NCBI GenBank assembly: GCA_917880885.1
Contig: OU862909.1
Location: 35,276,405-35,340,404 of the forward strand
Direction of reading: 5' to 3'
Length of the DNA stretch: 64,000 bases
Origin: Limnephilus marmoratus
Taxonomy: Eukaryota; Arthropoda; Insecta; Trichoptera; Limnephilidae
Shown: positions 48,680 through 60,440 of the stretch, one piece after another
Layout of the letters: each line of letters starts with the position of its first letter
Numbering within the stretch: the stretch's first letter is position 1
Position numbers and translations under genes: made by a program
Notes under the pieces: model-generated
What the model saw: only the letters and a program-made list of their open reading frames with translations
The model's database searches: none
Told to the model about the DNA's origin: nothing

Positions 48680-49200
48680 TTTTCTATTTAAGAAACGTTT
48701 GTACATGAAGTGAAGTGATAAATATAAAAGTGATAAATAAGGAAGGTATATGTATAAAGCATATTAGTTAATTTGCAAGTACGCAGACATATCAAAAGGT
48801 CAGGTACTTTTGAGTTTCTGATATTTCGTTAGGGTTGCCACAGTGATGTTAAAAATCAATTTTCGACCTCGGTGAACACGCGCGTCCGGCGTTACCCGAC
48901 AAAAAAGCAAAATTTTGGCACTTATTTTCGTTTTTGAGGTATATTTTAAAAATAAATATCTGTCGTAAATTTTGCTTTGTCCTTTTTGAAACTAGAATAT
49001 ATTTGTTGCAATTTGAGAACCAGATGAACTCACTAACTTTAAAAACTGTTCAAGTCTTTGAAGTAAGTTAAATATCTCCCAAAGTACATAAAAAAAACAA
49101 TAATCGTATCACAGCTCAGTTCTCTCAGCCAATTTTGACGATAATTGTAAATATATTAATTTCATTAATTTAATTAAGTACGGCATTAAGTAGTTTTGCA
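48680..49200. other. Unassigned
   Basis: AT-rich, apart from GGTGAACACGCGCGTCCGGC near 48871. No relatives or ORFs. Confidence 0.35.
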
Positions 49201-49202
49201 AC

Positions 49203-50160
49203 ATGAAATTTAATAAAGATATAAGGATAATAGGTAAACTTTATTGGAACCAGAAAGGAGCAGTAAGAGTAGAGCAATGTCTAACAGACGAAGTAGAAAT
49301 AAAGAGAGGCGTGCGACAAGGTTGTATTCTTTTACCTATGTTGTTCAACTTATATTCAGAAGAAATATTCAATGAAGCTCTACAAGAAGCTACTCAAGGA
49401 CTTGTTATAAATGGGAAGATTCTGAACAACCTGCGTTATGCAGATGATACAGTACTTCTAACAAGTAACATTGAGGATTTACAACTTTTGCTGAATCAAG
49501 TAGTGAAGACTTGTGAGAATTTTGCTAGAACTGAATACAAATAAAACAAAATACATGCTCATAAGCAAAAATAACGCATTGGATGAAAATAAATTACTTA
49601 AACTAGAGAAGGTACAGAGTATTGGATCCTTCAGTTGAAATCAAATGCCGCATTGAGCAAGCTCGTGCAACCTTTATCCGCATGAAAAAAATGTTCTGCA
49701 GATCTCAACCTTGGATTACGAATGCGAATGCGAATGGTCAGATGCTACGTGTTTTCGATATTATTTTACGGAATGGAAGCATGGACGCTTACTGAACTAA
49801 TTAGGCGACTTGAGGCATTCGAGATGTGAATCTACAGAAGAATACTTAAAATAAGCTGGATGGACAGGGTTACAAACGAAGATGTTATGGTTCGGATGAA
49901 TAAAGAAAAGGAAGTAATTAAAACTATAGAAATCCGAAAAATTCAATATCTTGGACATGTGATGAGACATCCAGAAAAGTATGAGATCATGCATCTCATA
50001 ATGCAGGGAAAGATTGCCGGAAGACGGCGCCTTGGAAGAAGGAGAATCTCATGGCTGAAAAACCTGAGACAGTGGTTTGGCCAGTCTACCGTGGAGCTGT
50101 TCCGGGCCGCAGTAAACAAAGTCCGCATAGCCAACGTCCGTTGAAGGGACAGGGCACAAG
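49203..50160 (+). pseudogene. RTE-type LINE ORF2, RT palm to C-terminus
   Basis: Frame 49203-49544 begins MKFNKDIRIIGKLYWNQKGA, then GVRQGCILLPMLFNLYSEEI (RT block 4) and NNLRYADDTVLL with the catalytic Asp pair; it ends after a frameshift near 49530. Shifted frames continue IEQARATFIRMKKMF and MEAWTLTE. Frame 49860-50144 reads MDRVTNEDVMVRMNKEKEVI, IQYLGHVMRHPEKYEIMHLI and GRRRLGRRRISWLKNL, the RTE/BovB-like C-terminus. The protein is broken in at least three places and lacks the endonuclease. Confidence 0.88.
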
Positions 50161-50254
50161 AAGAAGAAGAGAAATTTAATACCATTTCTTTCTACAAAAG
50201 ATATATTCAAATTAGGCATAACCAGTTTACTTGGGATTATTATTACTATTATTT

Positions 50255-50506
50255 TTTTAAATTTGAGTACCTCGTAAGAGTCCCAGTTGCTCCCGTCTAG
50301 AGCCAGTGAGACATGGTATCCCCAATTGGGGAATGTAGTAAGGCTAAAGGTGCGGGAGAGGGAGAGGAAATTGGGAAGAGGGAGGTGGAGTTGGACCTTA
50401 CTATTCAGATCTGGCCACCAAACACGGCTAAAGCTATTTCAAGGAAGGTTTCAATTCTGAATAGTGGCCTTACACCAGGGCAATACTGGGAGTATCTATC
50501 TTCCAT
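50255..50506 (-). mobile_element. tRNA-derived SINE, 3' part
   Basis: Minus-strand relative of 27631-28005 covering body and 3' end (plus: CAGTTGCTCCCGTCTAGAGC, TATCCCCAATTGGGG, CACCAAACACGGCTAAAGC, CAGGGCAATACTGGGAGTA). The tRNA-like head is missing. Confidence 0.8.
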
Positions 50507-51039
50507 CACTATCAAAAGTGTTCTATCCATATCTCCTCCTCACAACCCCCTCCATACCCGTTACGTTCATTTTTCAAACAGCTCGCGTGCCACCTATTGC
50601 AATTTTTTTAATACAAATTTCATAAATTTTCGTGTAGAACAAATATTAGAAAAAAATCCCTAATACCTTGTGTAAGTGCATAATATAATACAAACTAGGT
50701 ATGTAGTGTCGTTTTGTTTTTGGTAAGAGGTGTTTAAAAAAACGTATTAAAAATGAATGTCAATAAATCGATACATATTTAATCGATCCATTCCGTCGAT
50801 CATTAGCCAGGGGATATGAAGAAAAAAGAACAGAAGAAGTGTTCACAATAATAATAAAAGTGATGTGATTTTCTCACACAGGGTCACGCCTCGCCTCGCT
50901 GTCTGACACGCCTAAAGGCCGAGAGCCGAAAGCAACCAGAGAACAAATAAAAAAATGCATTCGAAATCAAGGTGTGAGATTCAAGAGAATTCTGATGGAT
51001 CGTGCTTGGTTATTCGTGAGTGTATTTTGCCTGATTTTT
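50507..51039. other. Unassigned
   Basis: No repeat relatives. GGGTCACGCCTCGCCTCGC at about 50880 marks a rise in GC content toward island 4. Confidence 0.4.
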
Positions 51040-51290
51040 CGCGTGTTCTTTGGCGGTCGGTTAGGGCTTAACAGCGGCAATCAGCGGCAGAAAACAAAAA
51101 GGGTCTCGAGATGAAACGGCCCCGCGGCCCCCGGTCCACTAATAGGCAATAAATAAGGGCGGGCGCGGGAGGGCGGGGGTGGCGGGAGGGCGGGGGGCAG
51201 GGGATGGGCGGGAATCGAACGGCGGGAATCGGCCCGGCACCGAACCCCGCAATCGGAGATATGGCCCACTCGTGATCGGCGTCTGATGTC
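51040..51290. promoter_or_regulatory. GC-rich single-copy island 4 (candidate regulatory)
   Basis: The most GC-rich non-repeat DNA in the window: GGCCCCGCGGCCCCCGG, GGGCGGGCGCGGGAGGGCGG, GGGCGGGAATCGAACGGCGG and TCGGCCCGGCACCGAACCCC, with AATAGGCAATAAATAA in the middle and repeated GCGGGAATCG. Several G-runs could form a G-quadruplex on the plus strand. No ORF of note and no element hallmarks. Confidence 0.4.
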
Positions 51291-51609
51291 GTGAAAGGTA
51301 TCGTTTAATCTAATTGCCTTCGAAATAATGTATAAATTTTACCAATATCGCCTGGTGACTGTTGTGGCTTTCGGTTATGGGATTCCTCGGTGTTTAAACT
51401 TTTGTTTTTTATTGCAAATACATCACATCTTCTTCTTTGATTGCCACCTCTCGCTTCGGTACCTACTTTGAATTTATGTTTTCTTCCGGCTTTACCGAAT
51501 TTCCAACACAAAAAGGTATCAATTTTTGGTATAATTTCATTATTCAAATAAAAACTGTGAATAGTGGTACTAAACGCCATTTGCAGGCACTGATAGATTA
51601 TGAGTCGAC
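51291..51609. other. Unassigned
   Basis: ORFs on both strands around 51305-51712 overlap each other and the LINE-A fragment. None is recognisable. Confidence 0.35.
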
Positions 51610-52125
51610 GGTTTTTTCAGGTATTTTGGGTCTCCAGACCAGAGGTGGCTGCCAAATTCAACTGTGGGGCGCACTCGTGATTTGTACAGGATTAGCAATT
51701 GTGTTCTATTAAGGTATCTGCGGGCCCTGTACAGTACGCACAGATTTTGAGAGGCTAACTTAACTCTGGCTTCGATGGAGCCCCCATATCTGAGCTAGTT
51801 TACACCAAGCATATCAATGGAGGGCCTGTTCGGAAGATTGCTTCCGTTGAAGGAGACTAGATTTTCATTTCGATCCCTTTTACACGTAATCACACATGAT
51901 TGGGTCTTTGAAACATTAAATTCAACGAGATTATTTTTACCCCAAGAGAAAACACTCTCAAGGCAACCGTCCATTTTTGCTTCAAAGCCCCCACAAAACA
52001 AAAAGCTATCATGGCTGTAACAATGAATTGGTGCACATGTCAAAAGATCATTTATGAGCAACAAAAACAAAGTCGGAGACAGAAACGATTCCTGTGGTAC
52101 GCCAGAACCACATTCATGGACAGAA
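51610..52125 (-). pseudogene. LINE-A fragment, internally deleted
   Basis: Minus-strand frame 52070-51795 reads MFLLLINDLLTCAPIHCYSH then DSFLF, EAKMDGCLESVFSWGKNNLV and VSKTQSCVITCKRDRN, parallel to LINE-A residues about 244-360. The YADD box region is altered to CYSHD by a small deletion, so catalysis would be lost. The part to the left (51610-51780) continues into the ARRYFNS/FGS region. Both outer ends are truncated; no tail. Confidence 0.85.
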
Positions 52126-52480
52126 TAAAAAGTTAGAAAACATTATCCATTCATTACATTCACGTAATTAGCTCTAAAAGATGCCCTATGTGTCGCCGCC
52201 GAGGGACAGACCACAAATTAGAACTGTTATATCACTAAAAACCTTTGGCTGCTTAGATATTATGTAAAATAGTGGATCTAAATTAAATAACCTACTCCCT
52301 ACATTCACACATCTAAAACAGTTATTTTTAACGTAAAATGAGGAACCCTACTTTTATAACATTTTTAAAATTATAATTTTTTTTCCATAACGTAGTTTAA
52401 AATAATGCCCATTGTTAAGGGTTAAACCACAAATTTGGAATTCGAAAAACATTAATATTTCATAAATAATTACTTTGAAC
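52126..52480. other. Unassigned
   Basis: AT-rich, no features. Confidence 0.4.
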
Positions 52481-52900
52481 CACTTTTATTGTTTAAAACA
52501 CCAACATGCTTCATAAGCAATGCTTACTTCAACAGGGTTTACTTAACACTAATTACAACTAATAGGGGGAGGTGGTAATGGAGCGTAATTTAAATTTAAT
52601 ATTGGGTAATTTAAAAATATTTTTTGAAATTAATAGATAACTTTGTATTAACCACTTAATTATTTGCAAAAACCGACATGGTTTTTGTAAATAATTAAGT
52701 GGTTTTGTTTTTGGTTATTTATAATATTTACACTCATCTCAACATTTTTTTAAATTTCTAAGATTTTAATAAATCTAAATGGATACCATTAACATTGCTT
52801 TAAAACATGTTGAATTTTAATCAATAAAAATATTTAAATCAAGTGTTTTATGAATTTTATTTTAAAATGGTTCCACATAATAAGATTGCAGTAATTGAAG
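52481..52900 (-). mobile_element. Penelope end fragments
   Basis: 52494-52540 (minus) has a hammerhead-like order AAACC, CUGUUGA, A, GUAAGC-AUU-GCUUAU, GAAG, CAUGUU, GGUGUUU, but the core A is U (CUGUUGA), so it should be inactive. 52620-52710 contains the end sequence AATAGATAACTTTGTATTAA and its inversion around GACATGG, with the hammerhead centre deleted, forming a palindrome TTAATTATTTGCAAAAACC. AAATGGTTCCACATAATAAG at 52866 resembles the Penelope ORF start. Confidence 0.7.
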
Positions 52901-53425
52901 TAAATAATTACTTGACTGAGAGGACCTTTTTATTTTTTTTATAATATAATTTCATTGTTTAACATAATATTTCAAACACGCTCTTCTACACCATTCGTAA
53001 AATTATCTTTCAGGATTTTGAAAAACCGAATAATAAAATTGTATTTATGAATTTATAACACTTTCCACATTTCTCAAAACATCGCTCATCAAAATATCAT
53101 GGATTCCAGTGCAGTAATGACTGAATACTTTACTCTCGTTAAAATTAATTAAATCTCTTATTTCCAATCTTCACATAGATTAATGTATTATTAATAATGA
53201 ATTGTGTTTAGCGATTACGTTATTTAGGAACGTTTCGCTTTTGTACCCAACAGAGCTTAACGTTTTAATTTATTACTTTCAGATATAATTATCTATTTTA
53301 TAATGTAATAACGCCATTCATTAAAAAAATATTGCGCAAAAGTGTTCTTTTAATGAAAACGCCGAAATATAACAAAATGTTTTAATTTGATTTATGGCAT
53401 GTGCCTCTAATAGCAATTAATTACA
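52901..53425. other. Unassigned
   Basis: AT-rich, no recognised elements. Confidence 0.4.
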
Positions 53426-53733
53426 ATTTGGGAGGCGGGCATGTGTACCGCCGCTCTGGGAACCATTTACTGGATAACCAACACCTCAGCCATAGGGACT
53501 TAACATCAGGGGTGTCCGGGTTCATGGGGTGAGATATATCCGGGTTTTGGCGGCGGATGCATCTGCCTCCCAGCTGTATGGCAGGCCGGATCGGGAGAGA
53601 ATTGTTAAGGACGTCCCTTTGACTTTTCCAGCCCTACTCTCTCGGAACATCGCCTTGCACCGCACTGGGAGGGATGGATTCATATATCTGACACTCCTGG
53701 ACACGCTGACCCCCAGATTCCTACCGACCCCTC
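53426..53733 (+). mobile_element. LS SINE, long form, tail missing
   Basis: Head (AATTTGGGAGGCGGGCATGT, TGGATAACCAACACC, GGGGTGTCCGGGTTCATGGG) and full middle block (TATGGCAGGCCGGATCGGGA, CTCTCTCGGAACATCGCC, GGGAGGGATGGATTCATA, CCCCAGATTCCTACC). It ends at CCCCTCAG before the LINE-like tail. The 126-codon ORF across it is a by-product. Confidence 0.8.
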
Positions 53734-54759
53734 AGTTTGTGAGTAATCTGAGTATTGTACCAGATACAGGATACACTTTTACATATAACACATATTCAAT
53801 TAAAAAATATTTTTTTAGTAGATGTCTGACTAATAAATTATGGACGATTGAATTATTTGACGTCAAATTACGCTTTCTAGTATTCTATAGACTTAGAGAC
53901 CCTATTTGAATTCTTGCAAAAATTTTTGATTCAATCTATTGCTAAATTTGCGTCAATTCGAGATTTTAGTACTTTAAAATTTAAACACCTCTCCCAGCTG
54001 TTACCGATTGTCGTAGCCTGTGTGACTATGGCATTCCCAATCGAATTATTTTTGCAGATGGACAATTAGACAGCTTTTGGTAAATTAATTTTAGACGAAT
54101 AAAAGTTCTTATTTCGATAAGCATTACATCAATTTTATCCATAAAATATTACAAAGTCACAAGTCGTCTTACTGCTGGGAAGTAGGAAATAAAATGTCTA
54201 GCGAAAGGTGTTTGATATTCCCATCATTCACGCTCTTAATTATCAGCAATTATCATTACAATAAGGACGATTTCTGCACTAGGTTTTTTTCACATGTGAG
54301 GGTTTTAATGGCCGGTGTAAAACATAAAAGCATAAAAATGTTAATGCCATTAGACACAGATAATTAAATGTTTTAATTAATACGGCTTTGTGTGACTGTG
54401 GGGCGGGGATTATATGCATTAAAAGGACACAGCAAAGTAAAAAAATATATATGTGTAATAATGAAGACGCCAAAATTAAATTAGTATGTTACTCTGTTAA
54501 ACGCTAGTTTTTCTTCAATTAGTAGTGAGATGCCATTGACTAATATAATTAAGGGCACGTTAAATTATAAAGTTAATTTTCAAGATCTGTGTAAGTTCTG
54601 TTGAAGTTCCATTATTCAATCATTATGGGCCAGTTATTACACATAACTGAAATAATAACAGAACATAAACCTTTCGAAAACTTGAAAATTAACTGAAATC
54701 GAAATTCGTTGGTTTAGGCTAAGAAAACCTTTATATCAAACCTTTTCGTCCACCGATTT
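53734..54759. other. Unassigned
   Basis: AT-rich single-copy DNA. A patch at 54240-54480 (TGAGGGTTTTAATGGCCGG, AATGTTTTAATTAATACGGC, GTGGGGCGGGGATTATATGC) mixes homeodomain-type TAATTA sites with a GC-box-like core and might be regulatory; nothing proves it. Confidence 0.4.
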
Positions 54760-55125
54760 ATTCGAAGATTTATTATGGATTTATGTTTAACCCCTCCGAA
54801 ACTTGCTAATATTAATTTTTAATGTCTCAGACGAAATGACATTTTACGAAAACTTTGTGTTATTACCGTATCACAATTAAAGCTCTATAAATGAAACATT
54901 TCTGAACGTAGCCGAATAGTAAAAACTGTTTTAGAAAGGTTATAAAATAAGCTTTCAAATTGTTATATTACAAACAAATATTAACATTTGTAAATATTAA
55001 AATTTAGAATGCAAATTTATGTGAAAACCGTACCAAAATCACAGATTATGTAAACAACAATACTTACTCTATTGTATAAATGTATAATAAACACTTTAGT
55101 CACCTCACTTTTTTATCATTTCATA
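54760..55125 (-). repeat. Dispersed repeat R, copy C (inverted)
   Basis: The minus strand contains ATAAAAAAGTGAGGTGACTA and TTATACATTTATACAATAG, then the AACAGTTTTTAC-type block, in the order of repeat R at 40280 and 56660. Confidence 0.6.
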
Positions 55126-55402
55126 TAAAAATATTTAATAAAAATTAATAATGTCGAGCCGCCCGTAGGAAATTTGGCGGGTAAAATACACGTCGACCGT
55201 GTGACTTGACAGATTGGGTTTTTTTACGTATTTCTATGGATGTCACTAGAACAATAACGGAGTTAGAACGATTTCTATGGAGACACACGCGTTGACGTAT
55301 AAACACGCTTACTGTACTTGACTGCTATCGTATTTTTAATGCATATATCTGTTTAAGTTGCTGACCGGGCTCTCATCGTTAAAATGGTTCCATGACCAAG
55401 AT
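55126..55402. other. Unassigned
   Basis: Short single-copy stretch, moderately GC-rich (GTCGAGCCGCCCGTAGG), no relative found. Confidence 0.4.
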
Positions 55403-55862
55403 CCGCCGACAGTTGGCCCCCCGACATACTTACATACAATATGCAGTCGGTTTAGGGAAAACAGGTATATCTAATTACACAAAATATAACTAAGTGACCA
55501 CGAAGGGATGTGCAGAGAAGATGTATCGCCGAATAACAAAATATAAAACTTATTTTCATTCAAATGCATCAAGAAAAAATCTACTTGTCTATATTTATAA
55601 ATTGTGTATAATAGCGAGATGAGTGGAGGAAGACTCTTGAGGAGGACAAGACCAACCAGGGGTTGTAGAGCCAAGAGTGATGATGATGATAACAGCGCAA
55701 AAGTACAAAAAATAGCCACTGTATGTAAATCCGTTTGATATTCATACCAACTTATTATCAAGGGTATTTTTGAAGTCGATTTTACGTTTGAAAAAGGTAA
55801 ATAATGCACAAAAATTAAAACTTTATATTAAATGTCATTTTGGGGGGCCAATTGTCGGCGGG
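55403..55862. mobile_element. 460-bp TIR element (CCGCCGACA ends)
   Basis: Ends CCGCCGACAGTTGGCCCCCC and the reverse complement of CCGCCGACAATTGGCCCCCC (19 of 20 matching). Target duplication not evident. The interior at about 55610-55700 contains GGAGGAAGACTCTTGAGGAG then GTGATGATGATGAT, which looks like the 3' end of an RTE-type LINE, so an insertion or capture is possible. No transposase. Confidence 0.75.
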
Positions 55863-56329
55863 TTACCCGTCGGGTCACCGTTAAAATAGATACAGAATTT
55901 TATTTTAAAACTTTCAGGTATTCTGATAGTTCGTGCGATAATATCTATTATCATATTTAATTCCGCTTTACTACAATATTGGTTCCTATAGATACAACAA
56001 TATAGCTGTACAAAAATACCTATTTAAGAAGTCCATACATTTACCAAAAATGTCTAAATTTTTTAAGGAAAGTTTGCAATTTTCGGTAGTAAAATTCGTT
56101 TTCATGACGTGTTAAGTTGACTTGTTGTGGCTATATAAAAAGCACTTAAAATATATTAAAATTAGGCTAGAATAAGATGAATTACGGGGTAAGAAAAACT
56201 CATTAAAACAATTGAAGGTTTCTGAATCATTTTGGCATCATATCTCCGTATTATACCTAGGAACTATAAATGCCATAACACATTTTTCCTTAAAATTATT
56301 ATTATTATTATCATTATAAAAACTCTGTT
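55863..56329. other. Unassigned
   Basis: AT-rich, no features recognised. Confidence 0.4.
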
Positions 56330-57525
56330 CTCCTAATAGCCCATTCACACCATTCATTTATCGTTCATTTCGTGATTTCATTCCGCCTCTTTCCCTCGAA
56401 ATGAACCGTGTGAACACGAAAGTGAATAGAGACAGTTCCGAATGAAGCATTCCAACAATGTTGGAATGCTTCCTTCGGCACTGTTCACTCGCAACCGGAA
56501 TTTAACATCACGTGACGCGAATGATGTGTGTGAACACTCAAGTGAACAGTCTTTCACTCGCAAATTAGTCGGCCGAAATGTTCTGGCATGAGGACGAGTA
56601 GCCGGAGCGACTTAAACGTCAAAATGCTCCGTTTAGTTCGCTTTTCGAAATAACTCCTACACGTCTCATAGAAATCGTTGTTTCTCCCTTACTATCATAG
56701 TGAAAAATATTATCTAAACGGTATTGGAAAGAGAAAATAATGTTCTATATATTAATATAACGATTAACCACAAACGAATACGAATGTACACTTCTATGGA
56801 ACCAAAGTTTCTGATCGAATTTGAAAAAAAAAAAAATGAAACATTGTGAATTTTTTATGAATTATTTTTATATGAAACGATAAAAAAGTGAGGTGACAGA
56901 AACGTTTATAATTTATTTGTCTAACAAAATAAGTGTGTGTTTTTATATTTCTTTTGTTAACCAGTAATTTTAGTTAGAATAAAAAGCAAGGAGAGCCATT
57001 TTTTAAACTTTTAAAAGTTTATATTAAAAATTACTCTATTTAAAAAATTACGTGGTTATTTCTAATAATAAGCATATTTCATCACCTTTCCAAAACAGTT
57101 TTTAGTTTTTGGATACGTAAATAAATATTCCATTTATATGGATTTTATTGCAAGCCGAGGCCTATTTTGGAATAAAAATATTTTCACGGTGCAAAAATAC
57201 TGGTAGATATCAGTTTTCAGGTTATTATTTAACCATATGTTCATTTTATGGTGCTGAAATTTATTTACTGTTTACAAGAATCGCCAATTTCTCGTAATTT
57301 AGTTCGACGTTATCGGAAATGTCAATTGAAATCGTAAATATTCCCGAACTTAGCCGTCAGCGCCGGACGAATTCCAATGCGCGCCGCGACTACTCTCGAC
57401 GACTTCGTAGCGAGAATGTCGAGTGAACTCTTCCTTCGAAGGAACCGTGTGAACACTCGGTGAAACGAGAATGGAACATTTCATCGAGTAAACCTTCATC
57501 CGAGTGAACCTTGTGACTTCAGCTT
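56330..57525. mobile_element. Probable DNA-transposon relic with GTGTGAACAC repeats, holding repeat R copy B
   Basis: Both ends carry several GTGTGAAC/GTTCAC motifs (CCGTGTGAACACGAAAGTGA and GTGTGTGAACACTCAAGTGA at the left, GAACCGTGTGAACACTCGG and CGAGTGAACCTTGTGA at the right), as subterminal repeats would. AGCCCATTCACACCATTCA at the left and AGCTGAAGTCACAAGGTTCA (complement of the right end) are weakly similar, so they may be eroded TIRs. A perfect 14-bp palindrome lies at 56445-56473. Between the ends, 56660-57170 is repeat R copy B. No transposase is recognised. Confidence 0.5.
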
Positions 57526-58194
57526 AAGAGTTTGTGCCCCAAAGTAAGAAGTCCTTAAAAATTCTTTCACCTTTGCTATAAGCTCGTTAGCGAAGCGCGG
57601 CACCGACACCTTCGGAAGGGCGAGCTTTTTATATGAAGCCTATTATTAATATTTACAACTCTCCAGTTATGCCTAAAGTTTACTGCATATTTTGACAAAC
57701 GGCCATAAATGATATAACTTGTATTTTAATTTTGTAGAATAATTATCATGTTCCCTAATGGAGTGAATGATAAACAAAAAAATGGATTCTTTCGTTGTTT
57801 GAATGAATTCAAAGAACAACCCTCAATCGATGAACAAAGGTTGTTTTTATACATTTATACAACCTGACTACCACCATTATTATTGTGGTCTTATGTTATG
57901 CTCAATAAAAATATTATCATTCCAGCGTGGTTCTCTAAGTTATTGTGTTTATGATCCACCTCCACAGGAGATACGATATACACTAGACCTGTACTAATAT
58001 AAAATAAATTGTGTAGCGCCCTCGAGGTGATTTTCTAACGATAAAGGCGCTTTAGAAATGATCCAAACATTATTATTATTATTAAATGAGCGTGGCGAAC
58101 TCTTGTTTTAACTCGACCATTTGTCATTTCATATAAGTAGCTATTCTGGGTCTAGGTCTATAACTACTACGAACTATTTACAGACTCACTCTAT
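57526..58194. other. Unassigned
   Basis: GC-richer patch GCGAAGCGCGGCACCGACAC at 57592, then AT-rich. ORF 57803-57997 is not recognisable. TTATTATTATTATTA near 58070 is simple repeat. Confidence 0.4.
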
Positions 58195-58420
58195 AGATTT
58201 CAGAATTATTCCACGGACTGCCACATTTATTATTCTTTTGTATTATATTAATAAAACTACTTGCATACTGCTTTCTAACCCCATATGCATGGACATTGGA
58301 GAGTCTAGAGTCGTTTAAATAAATGTAGCTTCGTTCAATAAAATAGAGGCTTGACGTGTGCGGTGAAGGAGGAAACCATATGCTTCCTTAGGGTCCCCTA
58401 CAATAGACTCGTTTTTAACG
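58195..58420 (+). repeat. Dispersed repeat E, copy 2
   Basis: AGAATTATTCCACGGACTGC, CTTGCATACTGCTTTCTAAC, GCATGGACATTGGAGAGTCT, AAATAAATGTAGCTTCGTTC, TTGACGTGTGCGGTGAAGG and AGGAGGAAACCATATGC match copy 1 at 22975 in order and spacing. Confidence 0.7.
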
Positions 58421-58472
58421 ACGACATAATGCACTGATTTTGTAGTGAAGGAATTCGCTAATAATTAGTTCG

Positions 58473-58880
58473 TTAATTTTTCTTATGGCTGCCTGCACTC
58501 GCAATATATACAATAAATTGATCCTCCACAGGCCGGCTGCGCATAACTAACAAATCATAACTATGTTTCTCCGAAGAGTTAGGCAGGGGGGATAGACCAC
58601 CACACAACTCTAGTGAGTGGCAAATACTTCTTGCTTCGTTCACATTCATACCTCGTCTCAGATTATAATCTAATGTTATTCTGATTATTATTGATATAGC
58701 CCGACTCAAGTATTTGATCATTACGTGACTTTCTCGGGCATCTCCGACTTCTTCCACCACTCACTTTCCCGTTATAAAATATTCTCTCTACACTTCTTTC
58801 TTTGTGCAACCGTTTCACAAGTCCAAACCGTTTACATGCCTCATTCTTAATTTTATCCATTACGCTTACATCAGCCATTC
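58473..58880 (-). pseudogene. RTE-type LINE ORF2 C-terminus fragment
   Basis: Minus-strand frames read MADVSVMDKIKNEACKRFGL, ERSVERIFYNGKVSGGRSRR, then LRRGMNVNEARSICHS. These parallel the plus copy at 60436-61045 (KADVSIMSKIKKGTLRWFGH; MRRCMNVSEAKSVCQD). Frameshifts separate the pieces, and RWFGHVERM is eroded to KRFGLVKRL. Confidence 0.8.
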
Positions 58881-58944
58881 ATTCTATCCAAAATTAACAT
58901 TTAAAATGTTTATCTTATCTCACATAAGCTTGGGTTCTCAATCC

Positions 58945-59115
58945 CACACCCTGCATGGGGCACACGTGAGCTCAAAAGGGAGGGGGGGGGGGGAGTCCAA
59001 CAAAATCTCACGTTACTTGAAAAGCATATACGAAGTGGCCCAAATTTATCTCATCAAGGGGGGGGGGGGGGTCTAGATTGGAAGAAAAACTGCTCACGTA
59101 ATCAATGTATACCCC
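58945..59115. mobile_element. Small MITE with ACGTGAGC termini, copy 2
   Basis: GGGGCACACGTGAGCTC at the left and GCTCACGTAATCAATG then TACCCC at the right are inverted relatives. The interior GTCCAACAAAATCTCACGTT, then ACTTGAAAAGCATATACGAA, then GTGGCCCAAATTTATCTC matches the copy at 783-945. G-runs occur at the same two places in both copies. Confidence 0.7.
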
Positions 59116-59456
59116 GTAGGTAATGATCGAATCGGTTGCATATTATAGGAGTTTTGTAAATCTTTGAAAGAAGTCGTGGTAGGGAAAAATATCTGAATTC
59201 CTTGAGACAAAAATGTCTTAATTCCGTGTGACAGCACGTACCAGAAGGATTTTAACCAGCGATTCTTGAGAATAATAATAATAATAAATTTGGACAACTT
59301 ATATAGCGCTATTTTTGCGAAAAATCGCCTCAAGACAATATTTGAAATAAAAAAGGAAATGTCATTTTGCTTTCTGATGATATTTTTTTCTATTGAAAAA
59401 AAAGTATTTATGTATATTGAATATACGAGTGATTGAAATATATATAATTAAACAAA
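59116..59456. other. Unassigned
   Basis: AT-rich with an AATAATAATAATAATAA simple repeat at about 59270. No gene. Confidence 0.4.
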
Positions 59457-60440
59457 ATGGCAAATACAGGTATCAATGCACTAAAATTATGGTTTGATAA
59501 AAACCTGTTGACTTTAAATTTAAAAAAAACCTATTATTTGCCATTTTTCATTAAAAAAACAAGAAACACCTAAAGAAATAAACTTAATAATCCACTCTGC
59601 GACAAATACAGAAAACCATAAATGTAATATATCATGTTCAAAAATAGAAAGCAAACTGATATTAATTACCTGGGCATAACAATAGACCAGCGTTTAAAAT
59701 GGTCTCCACACATAAATATTCTGAACAACAGAATAAGGAAACTAACATATATATTTAGATATTTAAGAGATATTTTAAACGAAAAATTACTTAGAACCAC
59801 ATACTTCGCTTTCTGTCAATCAATTATACAATACGGCATTATAGGATGGGGCGGTACATATACAAATCAAACACAAACAATTTACATATCACAAAAACTA
59901 ATAATAAAAACAATTTAAAAAAAACCCTACTCATATTCGTCAGAACTTTTATTCAAACAATTTAAAGTCAGAAAATTAAGTGCATTATACTTTTATCATG
60001 CAACATTACAAATTTATAAAGATAATATTAAAAATCAAGTTGCACCATTTAAAAATAACAGAAAACTTAGACAAACATCAATACTTCCCACTCCAAAATG
60101 TAAAAAAAAAATTGGACAATTGAGTCATAAATATTTCGGAGCAAAATTTTTTAATTCATTACCAGAAAAAATTAGAAACATGAATACCAATATAAAAAAT
60201 TTTAAAACTCACCTTTAAAATTATACTGAAAACTTAAACTGAATGATATAAAAAAAGCAATACAATAACACCCCCCCCATACACACTGATGTACCCCCAC
60301 AATTATGGGGGTACATCAAATATATCTACTATGTAATTAATTACTGTATAAAATTTATTTGTAATTTATGTACCTTCTATTACTAATAAAAAAATATATA
60401 TATATATATAAAATATATAAAAATATATAAAAAAAATGGG
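59457..60440 (+). pseudogene. LINE-B type ORF2 C-terminal third and 3' end
   Basis: INALKLWFDKNLLTLNLKKT (RT block 6), a frameshift, then DINYLGITIDQRLKWSPHIN (block 7), YGIIGWGGTYTNQTQTIYIS; after another frameshift LSHKYFGAKFFNSLPEKI. This is the same layout as 6640-7497. The 3' UTR has a perfect 13-bp hairpin TGATGTACCCCCA/TGGGGGTACATCA near 60287-60318, and ends in a (TA)n/A-rich tail. Confidence 0.82.

Noticed and set aside
53529..53909. 126-codon plus ORF
   Set aside because: Its first half is the LS SINE head and middle block, which is not open in most other copies. The second half is AT-rich flank.
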